From the NCBI GenBank assembly GCA_958451615.1, contig CAUDQR010000020.1, forward strand, positions 1 through 42,634: 42,634 nt of DNA, written 5' to 3'. Below, in pieces: positions 21,969 through 32,015 of this stretch (positions are counted from its first letter, which is position 1; each line of letters begins with the position of its first letter). Source of the DNA: an uncultured Collinsella sp. (GTDB lineage: Bacteria; Actinomycetota; Coriobacteriia; Coriobacteriales; Coriobacteriaceae). The notes beneath the pieces are model-generated. The model was given only the letters and a program-made list of their open reading frames with translations. It did not search any database and was not told where the DNA came from. A program made the position numbers and the translations under genes.

Positions 21969-22970
21969 TTAAAGGGTGCTCAGGCTCGGGGTCCAGGCGA
22001 TGGTGGGGGTCGCGCCGTCGAGAACCTCGTTAATGGTGGCGGCCATACCGGCAAGCAGGCTGTTCTCGCTCACGGTAAGCGCCCTGTAGCCACCGGCGCG
22101 CATAAGCTCGCGGATCACCACGGCGCCGGCCAGAATCACGCCCGCGCGCTTGGGCTGCACGCCCGGCAACGCGGCAATGCCCGTAACGTCCAGCGCGGAC
22201 ATGCGCTCGATAGCGGCCGAGACCTGCTCCATCGAAAGCTCGCGCAGGTGCACAAAGCTCGAATCGTACGGCTCCAGTTCGTGAACGAGCGCCACGAGCG
22301 TGGTGACGGTACCGCCCACCGCAACGAGGCGTTCGGCGCGCTCAAAGTCGACAGGCAGGCCCTCAAAATAGGCGGCGAACTGCTCGCCTGCCCACGCGGC
22401 AGCGGCAGCAAGCTCGCCATCCGCGGGCGGCAACGCGGAGAAAAAGCGCTCCGTCACGCGACGGCAACCGATGTCCAGCGAGCGCGTTCCCTCCAGCGCA
22501 AAAACCCCGCGCTCAGGCGCATAGACGCCCGTCGCGAGCTCCGTGGAGCCGCCGCCCGAATCCGCGACGATGATGCGCTCGCCGGCAAAGTCGTGCGCCA
22601 CGCCAAAAAACGTCAGGCGCGCCTCGACCTCGCCCGGAATCACCTGTGGTTTGAGCCCCAACTCGCGCAGGCCGTCCAGCAGCAGGGCGGCATTGGACGC
22701 ATCGCGCGCGGCACTCGTGCACGTGGTGCAGACGCACGCGGCCCCAAAGACACGCGCCTCATCCACAAACATACGACACGCTTCGAGCACACGCTCAACG
22801 GCCTCCTCGCAAAAGCGGCCCGTCGCGTCCACGCCCTCGCCCAGGTCGGTAATCTCGGTATGCTTGGACGATTCCACGATCGCCCCGGCCTCAGCCTGCG
22901 CCAGCACCAGTCGCGACGACACCGTTCCCAGGTCGATCGCGGCCACCTTATAGCGTTTGCAATTTGTCAT
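21969..22970 (-). CDS. Ppx/GppA-family phosphatase
   Basis: The 333-residue protein belongs to the exopolyphosphatase / pppGpp phosphohydrolase family, acting on polyphosphate or (p)ppGpp. Actin-like ATPase motifs are IDLGTVSSRLVL (13-24), CTTCTSAARDASN, VIPGEVEARLTFFG, ADSGGGSTEL and AVGGTVTTLVAL. The length fits the short actinobacterial forms that lack the C-terminal HD-like domain. The ATG has GGAGGGGAG upstream. It follows the FtsB/DivIC gene by 20 nt and is probably co-transcribed, as in many actinobacteria. Confidence 0.92.
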   Translation of the reverse strand: MTNCKRYKVAAIDLGTVSSRLVLAQAEAGAIVESSKHTEITDLGEGVDATGRFCEEAVERVLEACRMFVDEARVFGAACVCTTCTSAARDASNAALLLDGLRELGLKPQVIPGEVEARLTFFGVAHDFAGERIIVADSGGGSTELATGVYAPERGVFALEGTRSLDIGCRRVTERFFSALPPADGELAAAAAWAGEQFAAYFEGLPVDFERAERLVAVGGTVTTLVALVHELEPYDSSFVHLRELSMEQVSAAIERMSALDVTGIAALPGVQPKRAGVILAGAVVIRELMRAGGYRALTVSENSLLAGMAATINEVLDGATPTIAWTPSLSTL

Positions 22971-22990
22971 TGCGGGCTCCCCTCCGGGCG

Positions 22991-23752
22991 CTATTTGCCG
23001 TTGGACACGACCGTCTGGCCCTCGACACCGTTAAACCCAAACAGCATGTCGAGCGCCTGGATGTACCACGGCGCGTCCTTGCCGACTTCTTCGATTTCCT
23101 TGGCAACTTCGCTGGCCTTCTTGGCGTTTGAGGACTTTTTGCTCGACGACGAATCCGAATCGTCGTCCAAGCCTAGCACGTCAATCTTCTTCTCGCCGGG
23201 CATCACCAGGCCCAGGTCCTCGGACGCCGCGTCCTTGATACCCTCCTCCGAGAGCAGCTTGTCGACGCTTTTTTGCAGCTCATCATTGTATTGCTGGCGA
23301 ATCTCGACCTGCTTGGCCAAGATATCGCTCGAACGCTTTGCCACGTACAGGTCGCGCACGGGGAAATACAGGCTCACGAGCGCCAGCGCCACCACGATAC
23401 CGATAAACAGCGGACGCAGAGAGCCATGCGTAAAGTCATAGATCGCCTTGACCACCGCGTTGTCGTTGGCGTAGCGCATAAAGTCCGAGCCCGAAAAACG
23501 GTTCGAGGGCCTGCTCGATTTGTCGTGTGCCTGAGTCGAGGGACGCGACGTATGCGACGAACGTGCCGGGCGCACCGGTCCATCTGTCGAAGTATTCACT
23601 TGAGCATTGGGGCGCGAGGTGCTTGTCGGGCGCTGCGCGGGGCGGCCGACGCCGGCGTAGGCGGACCCACCGAGCTGCACCGTGCGCGCACGGCGAGGCG
23701 ACGGCTCGCGCGAACCGGCGGAATAGTACCTGTTGTCGTAAATCTGATCCAT
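22991..23752 (-). CDS. FtsB/DivIC-family septum formation initiator
   Basis: The 253-residue protein has a long basic, Ser/Arg/Pro-rich cytoplasmic N-terminus (about 110 residues, likely disordered), one membrane helix (LRPLFIGIVVALALVSLYFPV), and a short extracytoplasmic coiled coil (YVAKRSSDILAKQVEIRQQYNDELQ). The family's LSEEGIKDAASEDLGLVMPGE segment follows, then an acidic Ser/Lys tail and a hydrophobic FGFNGVEG end. FtsB/DivIC proteins bridge divisome components. The location between eno and ppx is the usual actinobacterial arrangement. I chose ATG 23752 because similarity and composition begin there. Confidence 0.88.
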   Translation of the reverse strand: MDQIYDNRYYSAGSREPSPRRARTVQLGGSAYAGVGRPAQRPTSTSRPNAQVNTSTDGPVRPARSSHTSRPSTQAHDKSSRPSNRFSGSDFMRYANDNAVVKAIYDFTHGSLRPLFIGIVVALALVSLYFPVRDLYVAKRSSDILAKQVEIRQQYNDELQKSVDKLLSEEGIKDAASEDLGLVMPGEKKIDVLGLDDDSDSSSSKKSSNAKKASEVAKEIEEVGKDAPWYIQALDMLFGFNGVEGQTVVSNGK

Positions 23753-23843
23753 GTGCGCCTTGTGCAGTTGAGGTTTGTTTGCGCTAAGTCCTTTAGTTAT
23801 AGCACGAGCGCCCGCACCGCCTTCGCCAGCCTTTGCTCGACAT

Positions 23844-23875
23844 AAAAAAGGCGCTGAGCCATATGGCCCAGCGCC
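23844..23875 (-). terminator. Terminator of eno
   Basis: GGCGCTGAGCC (23850-23860) pairs with GGCCCAGCGCC (23865-23875) with one mismatch. On the minus strand the stem is followed by TTTTTT. It lies 72 bp after the enolase stop and partly separates eno from the ftsB-ppx unit. Confidence 0.9.
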
Positions 23876-23947
23876 CACAGCGCTTTGCGGCGTCCAGCCA
23901 AGGCGGGGCGGAACCGAGTCAGCCTCCTCCTCGCCAAATTCGCCCGT

Positions 23948-25249
<1,302 letters not shown>

Positions 25250-25429
25250 TCACTTGGAAACGGGTTGAATGCTTGGCGACACGGCTTGCACGCTACAGCG
25301 GCGCGCAGGTTCATAAGTTAGCCTTATCGCACTTTTTGCATTATGCCCTAAGTTAGCCGAGGGATACACTTGATTTTCGAAAAATTTAGCGGGAACGATG
25401 AGGCGTGTCAGCCCGTCGTTCCCGCAGTC

Positions 25430-26290
25430 TTACTCCTCCGCCTTTGCGGCATCCCACAGGTCGTTGAGGCCGTGGGTCGAAAGCTCAGCCAGATCCACAT
25501 GGGCGTTGGCCGCCATCTGCTCCATCGCAGCCCAGCGACGGCGGAACTTGGCCGTGCTTGCGCGCAGGGCGCTCTCGGCGTCAATCCCCTCTTTGCGCGC
25601 AACGTTGACTAGGGCAAAGAGCAGGTCGCCAAATTCCATCTCGCGCTCGGGCGAGCCGGGCGCCTCGGCCTCAAACTCGGCACGCTCCTCAGCGACCTCG
25701 TCCCACACATCCTGGACCGTCTCCCACTCAAAGCCCACGACCGCCGCCTTGCGCGACACCTTCTGAGCTTGCATCAGCGCCGGCAGATGCGTGGGCACGC
25801 CGTCGAGCAAACCTTCGGGCGCAACCTCACCCGCCGCCACAGCCTTGTCCTTGGCAGCCTTCTCGGCAAGCTTGACCTCATCCCAAATCTTGAGCACCTC
25901 GTCGGGGTTGTCGGCATCCGCATCGCCAAACACGTGCGGGTGGCGGCGAATGAGCTTGGCGTCGATATCGCGCGCCACGTCGGCCAGCGTAAACTCGCCG
26001 GCGTCCGTCGCAATCTGCGCATGCAGCACTACCTGCATGAGTACGTCGCCCAGCTCCTCGCGCAGATGCATGGCATCGTCGGCCTCGATGCAGTCGAGCG
26101 CCTCATAGGCCTCCTCGATCATGTTCTTGCCAATGCTGCGGTGCGTCTGCTCGCGGTCCCACGGACAGCCGTCGGGCTGACGCAGGCGCCAGATGGTCTG
26201 CACCAGATGCTGCAGCTCGGCCGACGCGTCGACCAGCGTGGACAGATCGCGCGAGCCCTCGGCATTTTGCTGAGCCAGCTGCTCTGCCAT
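25430..26290 (-). CDS. mazG: MazG-family nucleoside triphosphate pyrophosphohydrolase
   Basis: The 286-residue protein hydrolyses NTPs or dNTPs to monophosphates and PPi, cleaning aberrant nucleotides. Two MazG domains are present. The first has RQPDGCPWDREQTHRS, EEAYEALDCIE and REELGDVLMQVVLHAQ (EExxE and ExxD metal ligands). The second has VWDEVAEERAEFE and EMEFGDLLFALVNVAR. I start at ATG 26290, with AGGAGGA upstream, rather than at the longer open frame. It follows the yfcE-like gene with a 2-nt gap. Confidence 0.95.
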   Translation of the reverse strand: MAEQLAQQNAEGSRDLSTLVDASAELQHLVQTIWRLRQPDGCPWDREQTHRSIGKNMIEEAYEALDCIEADDAMHLREELGDVLMQVVLHAQIATDAGEFTLADVARDIDAKLIRRHPHVFGDADADNPDEVLKIWDEVKLAEKAAKDKAVAAGEVAPEGLLDGVPTHLPALMQAQKVSRKAAVVGFEWETVQDVWDEVAEERAEFEAEAPGSPEREMEFGDLLFALVNVARKEGIDAESALRASTAKFRRRWAAMEQMAANAHVDLAELSTHGLNDLWDAAKAEE

Positions 26291-26292
26291 GG

Positions 26293-26841
26293 TTAATCCT
26301 CCTCCAGGATCACGTGGCGGAACGCGCCACCCTCGTAGATGCCGTAGCTGTGTGTGCCGTCCTTGGGGATGCTCACGCTGCCGGGGTTGAAGAGCCACAG
26401 GCCCGGGTGCGCCTCGCTTGCCTCGTTAACCTTGATATGCGTGTGGCCGTAGACGAGCGCGGAGCCCTCGGGCAGCGCGGGCGCGTGGTCGACGCTGTTG
26501 TGCATGCCGGCGCCAAAGACGTGGCCGTGCGTCAGGAACAGCTCGCGGCCGGTCTCGTCGAACAGCGTGGCGTAGTCAGCCATGACGGGAAAGTCGAGCA
26601 CCATCTGGTCGACTTCGGCGTCGCAGTTGCCGCGCACCGCGATGATGCGGTCGGCCAGGGCGTTGAGCAGCGGAATCACGCGCTTGGGGGCGTAGTCGCG
26701 CGGCAGGTCGTTGCGCGGACCGTGGTAGAGCAGGTCGCCCAGCAGCACGATGCGGTCGGGCTGCTCGGATTCGATGGCGGTGCAGAGGCGCTCGGCCCAG
26801 TATGCCGAGCCATGGATGTCGGAGGCGATGAGGTATTTCAT
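26293..26841 (-). CDS. YfcE-family phosphodiesterase
   Basis: The 182-residue metallophosphoesterase shows ASDIHGSAYW (6-15), LLGDLLYHGPRND, AVRGNCDAEVD, LTHGHVFG, YGHTH and FNPGSVSIPKDG. The last motif and the length are typical of YfcE, which hydrolyses phosphodiesters with unknown natural substrate. The ATG at 26841 follows AAAGGA. Directly upstream of, and probably co-transcribed with, mazG. Confidence 0.93.
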   Translation of the reverse strand: MKYLIASDIHGSAYWAERLCTAIESEQPDRIVLLGDLLYHGPRNDLPRDYAPKRVIPLLNALADRIIAVRGNCDAEVDQMVLDFPVMADYATLFDETGRELFLTHGHVFGAGMHNSVDHAPALPEGSALVYGHTHIKVNEASEAHPGLWLFNPGSVSIPKDGTHSYGIYEGGAFRHVILEED

Positions 26842-26914
26842 GGGGAGTCCTTTCGGTGTGGGGTTGATGGGGGCTGAATACGGAGTCCAGCGGATGTGGA
26901 GCCCATCTACCGCG

Positions 26915-27400
26915 TTACTCAAATCGCAGTGCCGCAGCTTGGGCTGCTTGCATCACGCGCTGGAGCGGCACGTTGTGCACGCAGGCGAGACGGGCGCAGT
27001 CCTCGTACTCGGGCGCCGCACGCTCACTGCCGTCGGGCAGGGTGGCTACTTTGACGGCCACCTCGCCCCAAGGCGTCGCTACCTGCTCAAAACGACGCGG
27101 CAGGCAGACGCGTTCCATCACCTGGCGACGAATGCCGTTGGTCGTGGTCTCCAAAAAGATAATCGTCTGTAGGCGCTCGATATCCTCGTGCGAGCAGATT
27201 ACCTGCAGCTGCCAGCCGGGGCGGCCCTTCTTGCAGTAAAGGGGCAGCCAGTGTACCTCGCGCGCACCTGCCTCGCGCAGACGGTCGGCGGCGTAGGCGA
27301 GCACCTCGGGCGACGCGTCATCGATATCGCACTCCAGCTTGACGATAGTTTCGGGCGCATCGGTCTCGCGGGACAGCGGAGATGTACTTCCACGTTGCAT
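26915..27400 (-). CDS. Stand-alone LarC C-terminal (nickel insertion) protein
   Basis: The 161-residue protein matches the second half of LarC, the enzyme that inserts nickel into the pincer cofactor of lactate racemase. Signatures are VKLECDIDDASPEVLAYAAD, YCKKGRPGWQLQVIC, IIFLETTTNGIRR and APEYEDCARLACVHNVPLQRV. In lactobacilli LarC is made by fusing two frames (LarC1/LarC2). Here only the C-terminal part exists, with its own ATG (27400) and AAAGGA about 10 nt upstream. The sequence upstream does not encode LarC1. Stand-alone proteins of this kind are known in Coriobacteria, but their partner is unclear. Confidence 0.85.
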   Translation of the reverse strand: MQRGSTSPLSRETDAPETIVKLECDIDDASPEVLAYAADRLREAGAREVHWLPLYCKKGRPGWQLQVICSHEDIERLQTIIFLETTTNGIRRQVMERVCLPRRFEQVATPWGEVAVKVATLPDGSERAAPEYEDCARLACVHNVPLQRVMQAAQAAALRFE

Positions 27401-27783
27401 ACGGTCCGAATCCTTTCCGCACGGGCTCGTTTTATTCACCCAAACGCTAGCACATCGGACGTGGCACAGGCGTGACTTTCGTCCGTCGCCGCCCTCACCC
27501 CTATCCAAACGTGTACGTCAGCCTCCAAACATGTCATTTTTTGTCGGTTTTGGAGGCTGACGTACACGTTTTGGAGCGAGGCCGCACACGATCAGAATTG
27601 CGCCCGCACTCCGTCCACCACAAAGTTCGCCGCACTCAACAATTTTGAACTTTCTACGCAGTTCATCGGCTAAAAATTACCCTCGGCATACTTACCCGCT
27701 GCACGATGTTACTCTAGTCGCATTTGGCTAACTAAGCGGCTGCCGAGGACCCAGCCCGGCACCGTTACGGCATAGGAGGTTTC
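27401..27783. other. Divergent intergenic region with a palindromic repeat
   Basis: This 383-bp region contains the palindrome at 27507-27571 and then AT-richer DNA before the ABC gene, where its promoter must lie. No -35/-10 pair is clear. AGGAGG precedes the ABC gene start. Confidence 0.4.
27507..27571. repeat. Dispersed palindrome family, copy 1
   Basis: The arms are 23 bp and perfect (27507-27529 with 27549-27571); the core is GTACGTCAGCCTCCAAA. The loop begins CATGTCATTTTTTG. Copy 2 (31823-31887) has identical arms and the same loop start. The T run is inside the loop, so this is not a simple terminator. Confidence 0.9.
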
Positions 27784-30700
27784 ATGTTCGAGAAGCGGCT
27801 CTTCTCCCTGGTTCCGCAGGCAACGCCCTACATTGTGGCGAGCGTCCTGTTTAAATGGATCGCGCTGATGGCAAACATCACGGTGATGTGGATCCTCGCG
27901 CGCATTCTGGGCGGCATCGTTGCCGGCGGACTGCCGGCTGCACTCGCCGTCGACGCGCTCGCGCAGGCAACTCCGCCGCTCGCCGGCGCCATCATCGTGC
28001 GCGCCGCCGCCATCTATCTGGCGCAGCGTTCCGGTGACAAGGCCGCCTTCAAAGCCGTCCGCCGCGTGCGCTCGTTCGTCTACGACAAGCTCACCGCACT
28101 CGGCCCCTCCTACACCGAGACCGTCCCCACCGCCGAGGCCGTCCAGACCAGCGTCGAGGGCGCCACGCAACTCCAGGTGTACTTTGGCGGCTACCTGCCG
28201 CAGCTCTTCTTTGCCGGCTTGGCACCCATCACGCTGTTTGTACTGCTCGTGGGCCAAGCGGGTCTTCCCGCCGCGCTGCTGCTCGCCTGCATTCCGGTCA
28301 TCCCCGTCTCCATTATGATGGTCATGCGCAACGCCAAAAAGATCGGTGCCGAGTACTGGGGCAGCTATGTCGATCTTGGCGGCATGTTCCTGGAGGCCGT
28401 GCAGGGTCTCACCACCCTTAAGGTCTACCAGGCCGATCGAAGCTGGCACGAGCGCATCAACGCCGAGTCCGAGCGTTTCCGCACAGCGACCATGCACCTG
28501 CTGGTGATGCAGCTGCGCTCCATTTGCGTTATGGACCTGGTCGTCTATATGGGCGCCGCGCTCGGCATTATCGTGGCCGCACTGCAGCTCGCCACGGGCA
28601 AGATCGGCTTTGAGGCTGCCTTCCTCATCGTCTTTCTGTCACAGGAGTTCTTTTTGCCTATGCGCCGCCTGGGATCGCTGTTCCACACGGCCATGAACGG
28701 CATGGCCGCCTCGCGCCGCATGTTTGGCATTTTGGATACGCCCGAGCCCGAGCGCGGCGATGTTGAGCTTGATGGTCGCGGCGATATCGAGCTCGCAGGC
28801 GTGAGCTATGCCTACGGCGACCGCACCGTGCTGGACAGTGCCAGCGCGACCATTGCGCACGGCTCGCTCGTGGCACTCGTGGGCGAAAGCGGCGGCGGCA
28901 AGTCCACGCTCGCGGGGATTATCGCGGGCCGCAAGGGTGCCTACCGTGGCAGCGTTCGCATTGGCGGCGTCGAGCTGCGCGATGCCACGGCCGCCTCACT
29001 CATGCGCGCCGTCACGCTGGTGCCCACCAACGGCTACCTGTTTGCCGGCACCCTGCGCGACAACCTGCTGCTCGCCCAGCCCAACGCCACCGACACCGAG
29101 CTTTTGCGCGCGCTCGACCGCACGCGCGTGGCGGCCTTTGTGCGGGCCAACGGCGGGCTCGACATGGTGATTAACGAGGGTGGCACCAACCTTTCGGGCG
29201 GCCAGCGCCAGCGCGTGTGCATGGCCCGCGCCCTGCTGCACGACTCGCCGATCTATGTGTTTGACGAGGCTACGAGCAACGTCGATGCCGCAAGCGAGGC
29301 CGCGATCGGCGAGGTCATTGCATCGCTCGCCGGCAAGCACACCGTAATCGTGGTGGCACACCGCCTGTCGACGATCGTAGGCGCCGACCAGATCCTGGTG
29401 CTGGAGCGTGGCCGTATTGCCGAGCACGGGACTCACGGCGAGCTCTTGGCCACCGCGGGCGCCTATGCGCGCATGTGGAACAGCCAGGAGCAGCTCTCGG
29501 CATATGCGTATGCGGAGGATGATGCCGAGGACGTCGAAGATGCCGGCGCGGTTGAGGCTGTTGACGGCAGCGCTGCCTGTACCGATGGCCTCAACGGTGC
29601 TAGCTCGTCTTCCGCTGCCGCGGCGCTTGACTCCGGCCGCGTCCGTCGCTCGGCGCCGTCCATCATGTGGCGCATGATGGGGCTCGTCCGACCGCTTGCC
29701 GGCTGGCTTATGCTAGCCGTCGCGCTGGGCAGCATTGGCATGCTCACCGCCGCGTTCGTACCGGCCTTTGGCGCCCTTGGCCTTATGGCCGCGCTGGGCC
29801 GCAACGCCTTGGGGCTTGGTCTTATCGCAGCATGCGCGGCCTGTGCCGCCTGCGGCATCGTGCGCGGGCCGCTCCATTACGGCGAGCAGCTCTGCAACCA
29901 CTACATCGCGTTTCGCCTGCTCGCGCACATCCGCGACTTGGTGTTTGGCGCCCTGCGCCAGCTCGCCCCCGCCAAGCTCGAGGGCCGCGGCAAGGGTGAG
30001 CTCGTGAGCCTGGTCACCTCGGATATTGAGCTGCTCGAGGTCTTCTACGCGCACACCATCTCGCCCATTGCCATAGCTCTGGTCTGCACCGTTGTGTTTG
30101 AGGGCTTTTTGCTGGCTGTGAGCCCCGAGCTCGCGGGCATCGCGCTCGTGGCCTACGCGGTCCTGGGCGTGCTGCTGCCCCTGACCTCGGCCAAGGCATG
30201 CGGCACCACCGGCCGCCAGAGCCGTGAGGGCGCCGGTAAGCTGGGTGCCTTTGTGCTCGACAGTCTACGCGGCGCGTCCGAGACTATCCAGTTTGCCGGT
30301 GGCGCCGAGCGCAGCTGTGCCCTGAGCAAGCTGACCGAGCAAGTCGGCGCCGTGGACGCGCGCCTCAAGCGCCGCCAGGCGGCCAGCGAGGCCGTAGCCG
30401 ATGCGCTTATTCTTGCGGCCAATCTGGTGATGCTCGGGCGTGCGCTGCAGCTGGTGGCTGCGGGAACGATTGATTTTGCCGCAGCGTTTGTCGCCGTCTT
30501 TACCTTTGTGTCGTCGTTTGGCTCGGTAATGGCCGTGAGCCGCCTGGGCGCCTCACTGCAGGAGACGCTCGCTTCGGGCGCACGCGTGCTCGATTTGCTC
30601 GACGAGCGGCCCCAGTGCGCCGAGGTCGCAGATGGACAGAACGTCGAGTTTGCCGGCGCCGCAGCCGAGCATGTCAGCTTTAGCTATGCGGGCGGCGTGG

Positions 30701-31359
30701 ACGTGGGCGGTGCGGGCGTCACAGAGCAGGCCGCGAACGACGCCGCTGCGAGTCTCATCCTCGACGACGTGACCTGCACCTTTGCGCCCGGCACCATGAC
30801 CTGCACCATGGGGCGCTCGGGCTCGGGCAAGTCGACGCTGCTTAAGCTGCTCATGCGCTTTTGGGACCCCGCAGCCGGCACCATCACGGTGAGCGGCGTC
30901 GATGCCCGCCGCATCAACACGGCGAGCCTGCGCAGCCACGAGGCCTATATGACCCAGGACACACATCTGTTCTGCGGCACCGTACGCGAGAATCTGCTGG
31001 TCGCGCACGCCAACGCCACCAATGCCGAGCTGCTCGACGCTTGCCGCTCCGCTTCGCTTACCGCCCTCATCGACCGCCTGCCGCAGGGTCTCGACACCCC
31101 GGTTGCCGAGCTGGGCGACTCGCTCTCGGGCGGCGAGCGCCAACGCATCGGCCTTGCGCGCATCTTCCTCAACGACGCGCCTTTCATCTTGCTCGACGAG
31201 CCCACCAGCGCACTCGACGCCCTCAACGAGGCGTCCGTAATGCAGGCGATCGACGAGTTCAAGCGCCGCGGCAAGACCATTGTGCTCGTAAGCCACCGTG
31301 CCAGCACCTGCGCGTTTGCCGATTTCTCGCTTTCGGTCGAGCACGGGAGGCTGAGCTAA
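27784..31359 (+). CDS. Fused CydDC-like ABC exporter (two half-transporters in one chain)
   Basis: The 1191-residue protein contains two complete ABC exporter halves. Each has six membrane helices (about 15-320 and 640-930) then an ATPase domain. First half: Walker A GESGGGKST (about 366-374), signature LSGGQRQRV (about 469), Walker B YVFDEATS. Second half: Walker A GRSGSGKST (about 1009), signature LSGGERQRI (about 1113), Walker B LLDEPTSALD (about 1135). It resembles CydD and CydC, which export thiols and are needed for cytochrome bd assembly, but the two are normally separate genes. AGGAGG precedes the ATG. An alanine-rich acidic linker joins the halves. Confidence 0.88.
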   Translation: MFEKRLFSLVPQATPYIVASVLFKWIALMANITVMWILARILGGIVAGGLPAALAVDALAQATPPLAGAIIVRAAAIYLAQRSGDKAAFKAVRRVRSFVYDKLTALGPSYTETVPTAEAVQTSVEGATQLQVYFGGYLPQLFFAGLAPITLFVLLVGQAGLPAALLLACIPVIPVSIMMVMRNAKKIGAEYWGSYVDLGGMFLEAVQGLTTLKVYQADRSWHERINAESERFRTATMHLLVMQLRSICVMDLVVYMGAALGIIVAALQLATGKIGFEAAFLIVFLSQEFFLPMRRLGSLFHTAMNGMAASRRMFGILDTPEPERGDVELDGRGDIELAGVSYAYGDRTVLDSASATIAHGSLVALVGESGGGKSTLAGIIAGRKGAYRGSVRIGGVELRDATAASLMRAVTLVPTNGYLFAGTLRDNLLLAQPNATDTELLRALDRTRVAAFVRANGGLDMVINEGGTNLSGGQRQRVCMARALLHDSPIYVFDEATSNVDAASEAAIGEVIASLAGKHTVIVVAHRLSTIVGADQILVLERGRIAEHGTHGELLATAGAYARMWNSQEQLSAYAYAEDDAEDVEDAGAVEAVDGSAACTDGLNGASSSSAAAALDSGRVRRSAPSIMWRMMGLVRPLAGWLMLAVALGSIGMLTAAFVPAFGALGLMAALGRNALGLGLIAACAACAACGIVRGPLHYGEQLCNHYIAFRLLAHIRDLVFGALRQLAPAKLEGRGKGELVSLVTSDIELLEVFYAHTISPIAIALVCTVVFEGFLLAVSPELAGIALVAYAVLGVLLPLTSAKACGTTGRQSREGAGKLGAFVLDSLRGASETIQFAGGAERSCALSKLTEQVGAVDARLKRRQAASEAVADALILAANLVMLGRALQLVAAGTIDFAAAFVAVFTFVSSFGSVMAVSRLGASLQETLASGARVLDLLDERPQCAEVADGQNVEFAGAAAEHVSFSYAGGVDVGGAGVTEQAANDAAASLILDDVTCTFAPGTMTCTMGRSGSGKSTLLKLLMRFWDPAAGTITVSGVDARRINTASLRSHEAYMTQDTHLFCGTVRENLLVAHANATNAELLDACRSASLTALIDRLPQGLDTPVAELGDSLSGGERQRIGLARIFLNDAPFILLDEPTSALDALNEASVMQAIDEFKRRGKTIVLVSHRASTCAFADFSLSVEHGRLS

Positions 31360-31778
31360 TGGCGCGCCCGGTCGACACACCGGAGCTGGCACGCAAACGT
31401 GAGCGCGAGGCCCAGATGGTGTCGCAGATGATTGCGCTGTGGTGTCGTGGGCATCATGGCGGCGGGCATGCGGTCGAGCAGGCTGGCGACGATGAGCCCG
31501 TGCGCGTGAAGCTCGGCCTTCGGACCATTACGCTCTGCCCCGAATGCGCCGAGCTGCAGAAATACGCCGTCGCGCGCATTGGGCACTGCCCCCACATGGG
31601 CACCAAGACATTTTGCTCGGCCTGTCCTTCGCATTGTTACCGGCCTGCCATGCGCGAGAAGATCCGCGAGGTCATGCGTTGGTCGGGACCGCGTATGATT
31701 CGCTATCGCCCCATCACCGCCGTGAGACACGCGATGGTAACAGTGCAGGCCAAACGTGCGGCGGCACGAAGCAAGTAG
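31359..31778 (+). CDS. YgbA_NO (nitrous-oxide-stimulated promoter) family protein
   Basis: The 139-residue protein has a helical N-terminus (ELARKREREAQMVSQMIALWCRGHH) and a cysteine cluster CPECAELQKYA, GHCPHM, FCSACPSHCY, probably binding a metal. A basic helix with MREKIREVMRWSGPRMI follows. The layout fits the YgbA_NO family, named for its presence under NO-responsive promoters. Its ATG shares a base with the ABC gene's TAA (TAATG), so the two are translationally coupled. GGGAGG lies 8 nt upstream. Exact function is unknown. Confidence 0.85.
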   Translation: MARPVDTPELARKREREAQMVSQMIALWCRGHHGGGHAVEQAGDDEPVRVKLGLRTITLCPECAELQKYAVARIGHCPHMGTKTFCSACPSHCYRPAMREKIREVMRWSGPRMIRYRPITAVRHAMVTVQAKRAAARSK

Positions 31779-31822
31779 TCGCCGGCGTCGGCACGCGCCG
31801 CCCCGCCCCTCGTCCTCATCTC

Positions 31823-31887
31823 AAACGTGTACGTCAGCCTCCAAACATGTCATTTTTTGCAGCTTTTGGAGGCTGACGTACACGTTT
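31823..31887. repeat. Dispersed palindrome family, copy 2
   Basis: Same 23-bp perfect arms as at 27507 (31823-31845 with 31865-31887), loop CATGTCATTTTTTGCAGCT. It lies between the YgbA_NO gene and the PHP phosphatase gene on the plus strand. Confidence 0.9.
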
Positions 31888-32015
31888 TGAGAGCAAACGA
31901 GGCCGCACCGCGCACCGCGCAGCCTTTCCGATCGATTTCGACCCCCGGCGTGCCCGGCGTGTTGAGGGCTGCGCCATTACAATGGAGCGGATTCACCAAA
32001 TGCAAAGGAGTCGCC

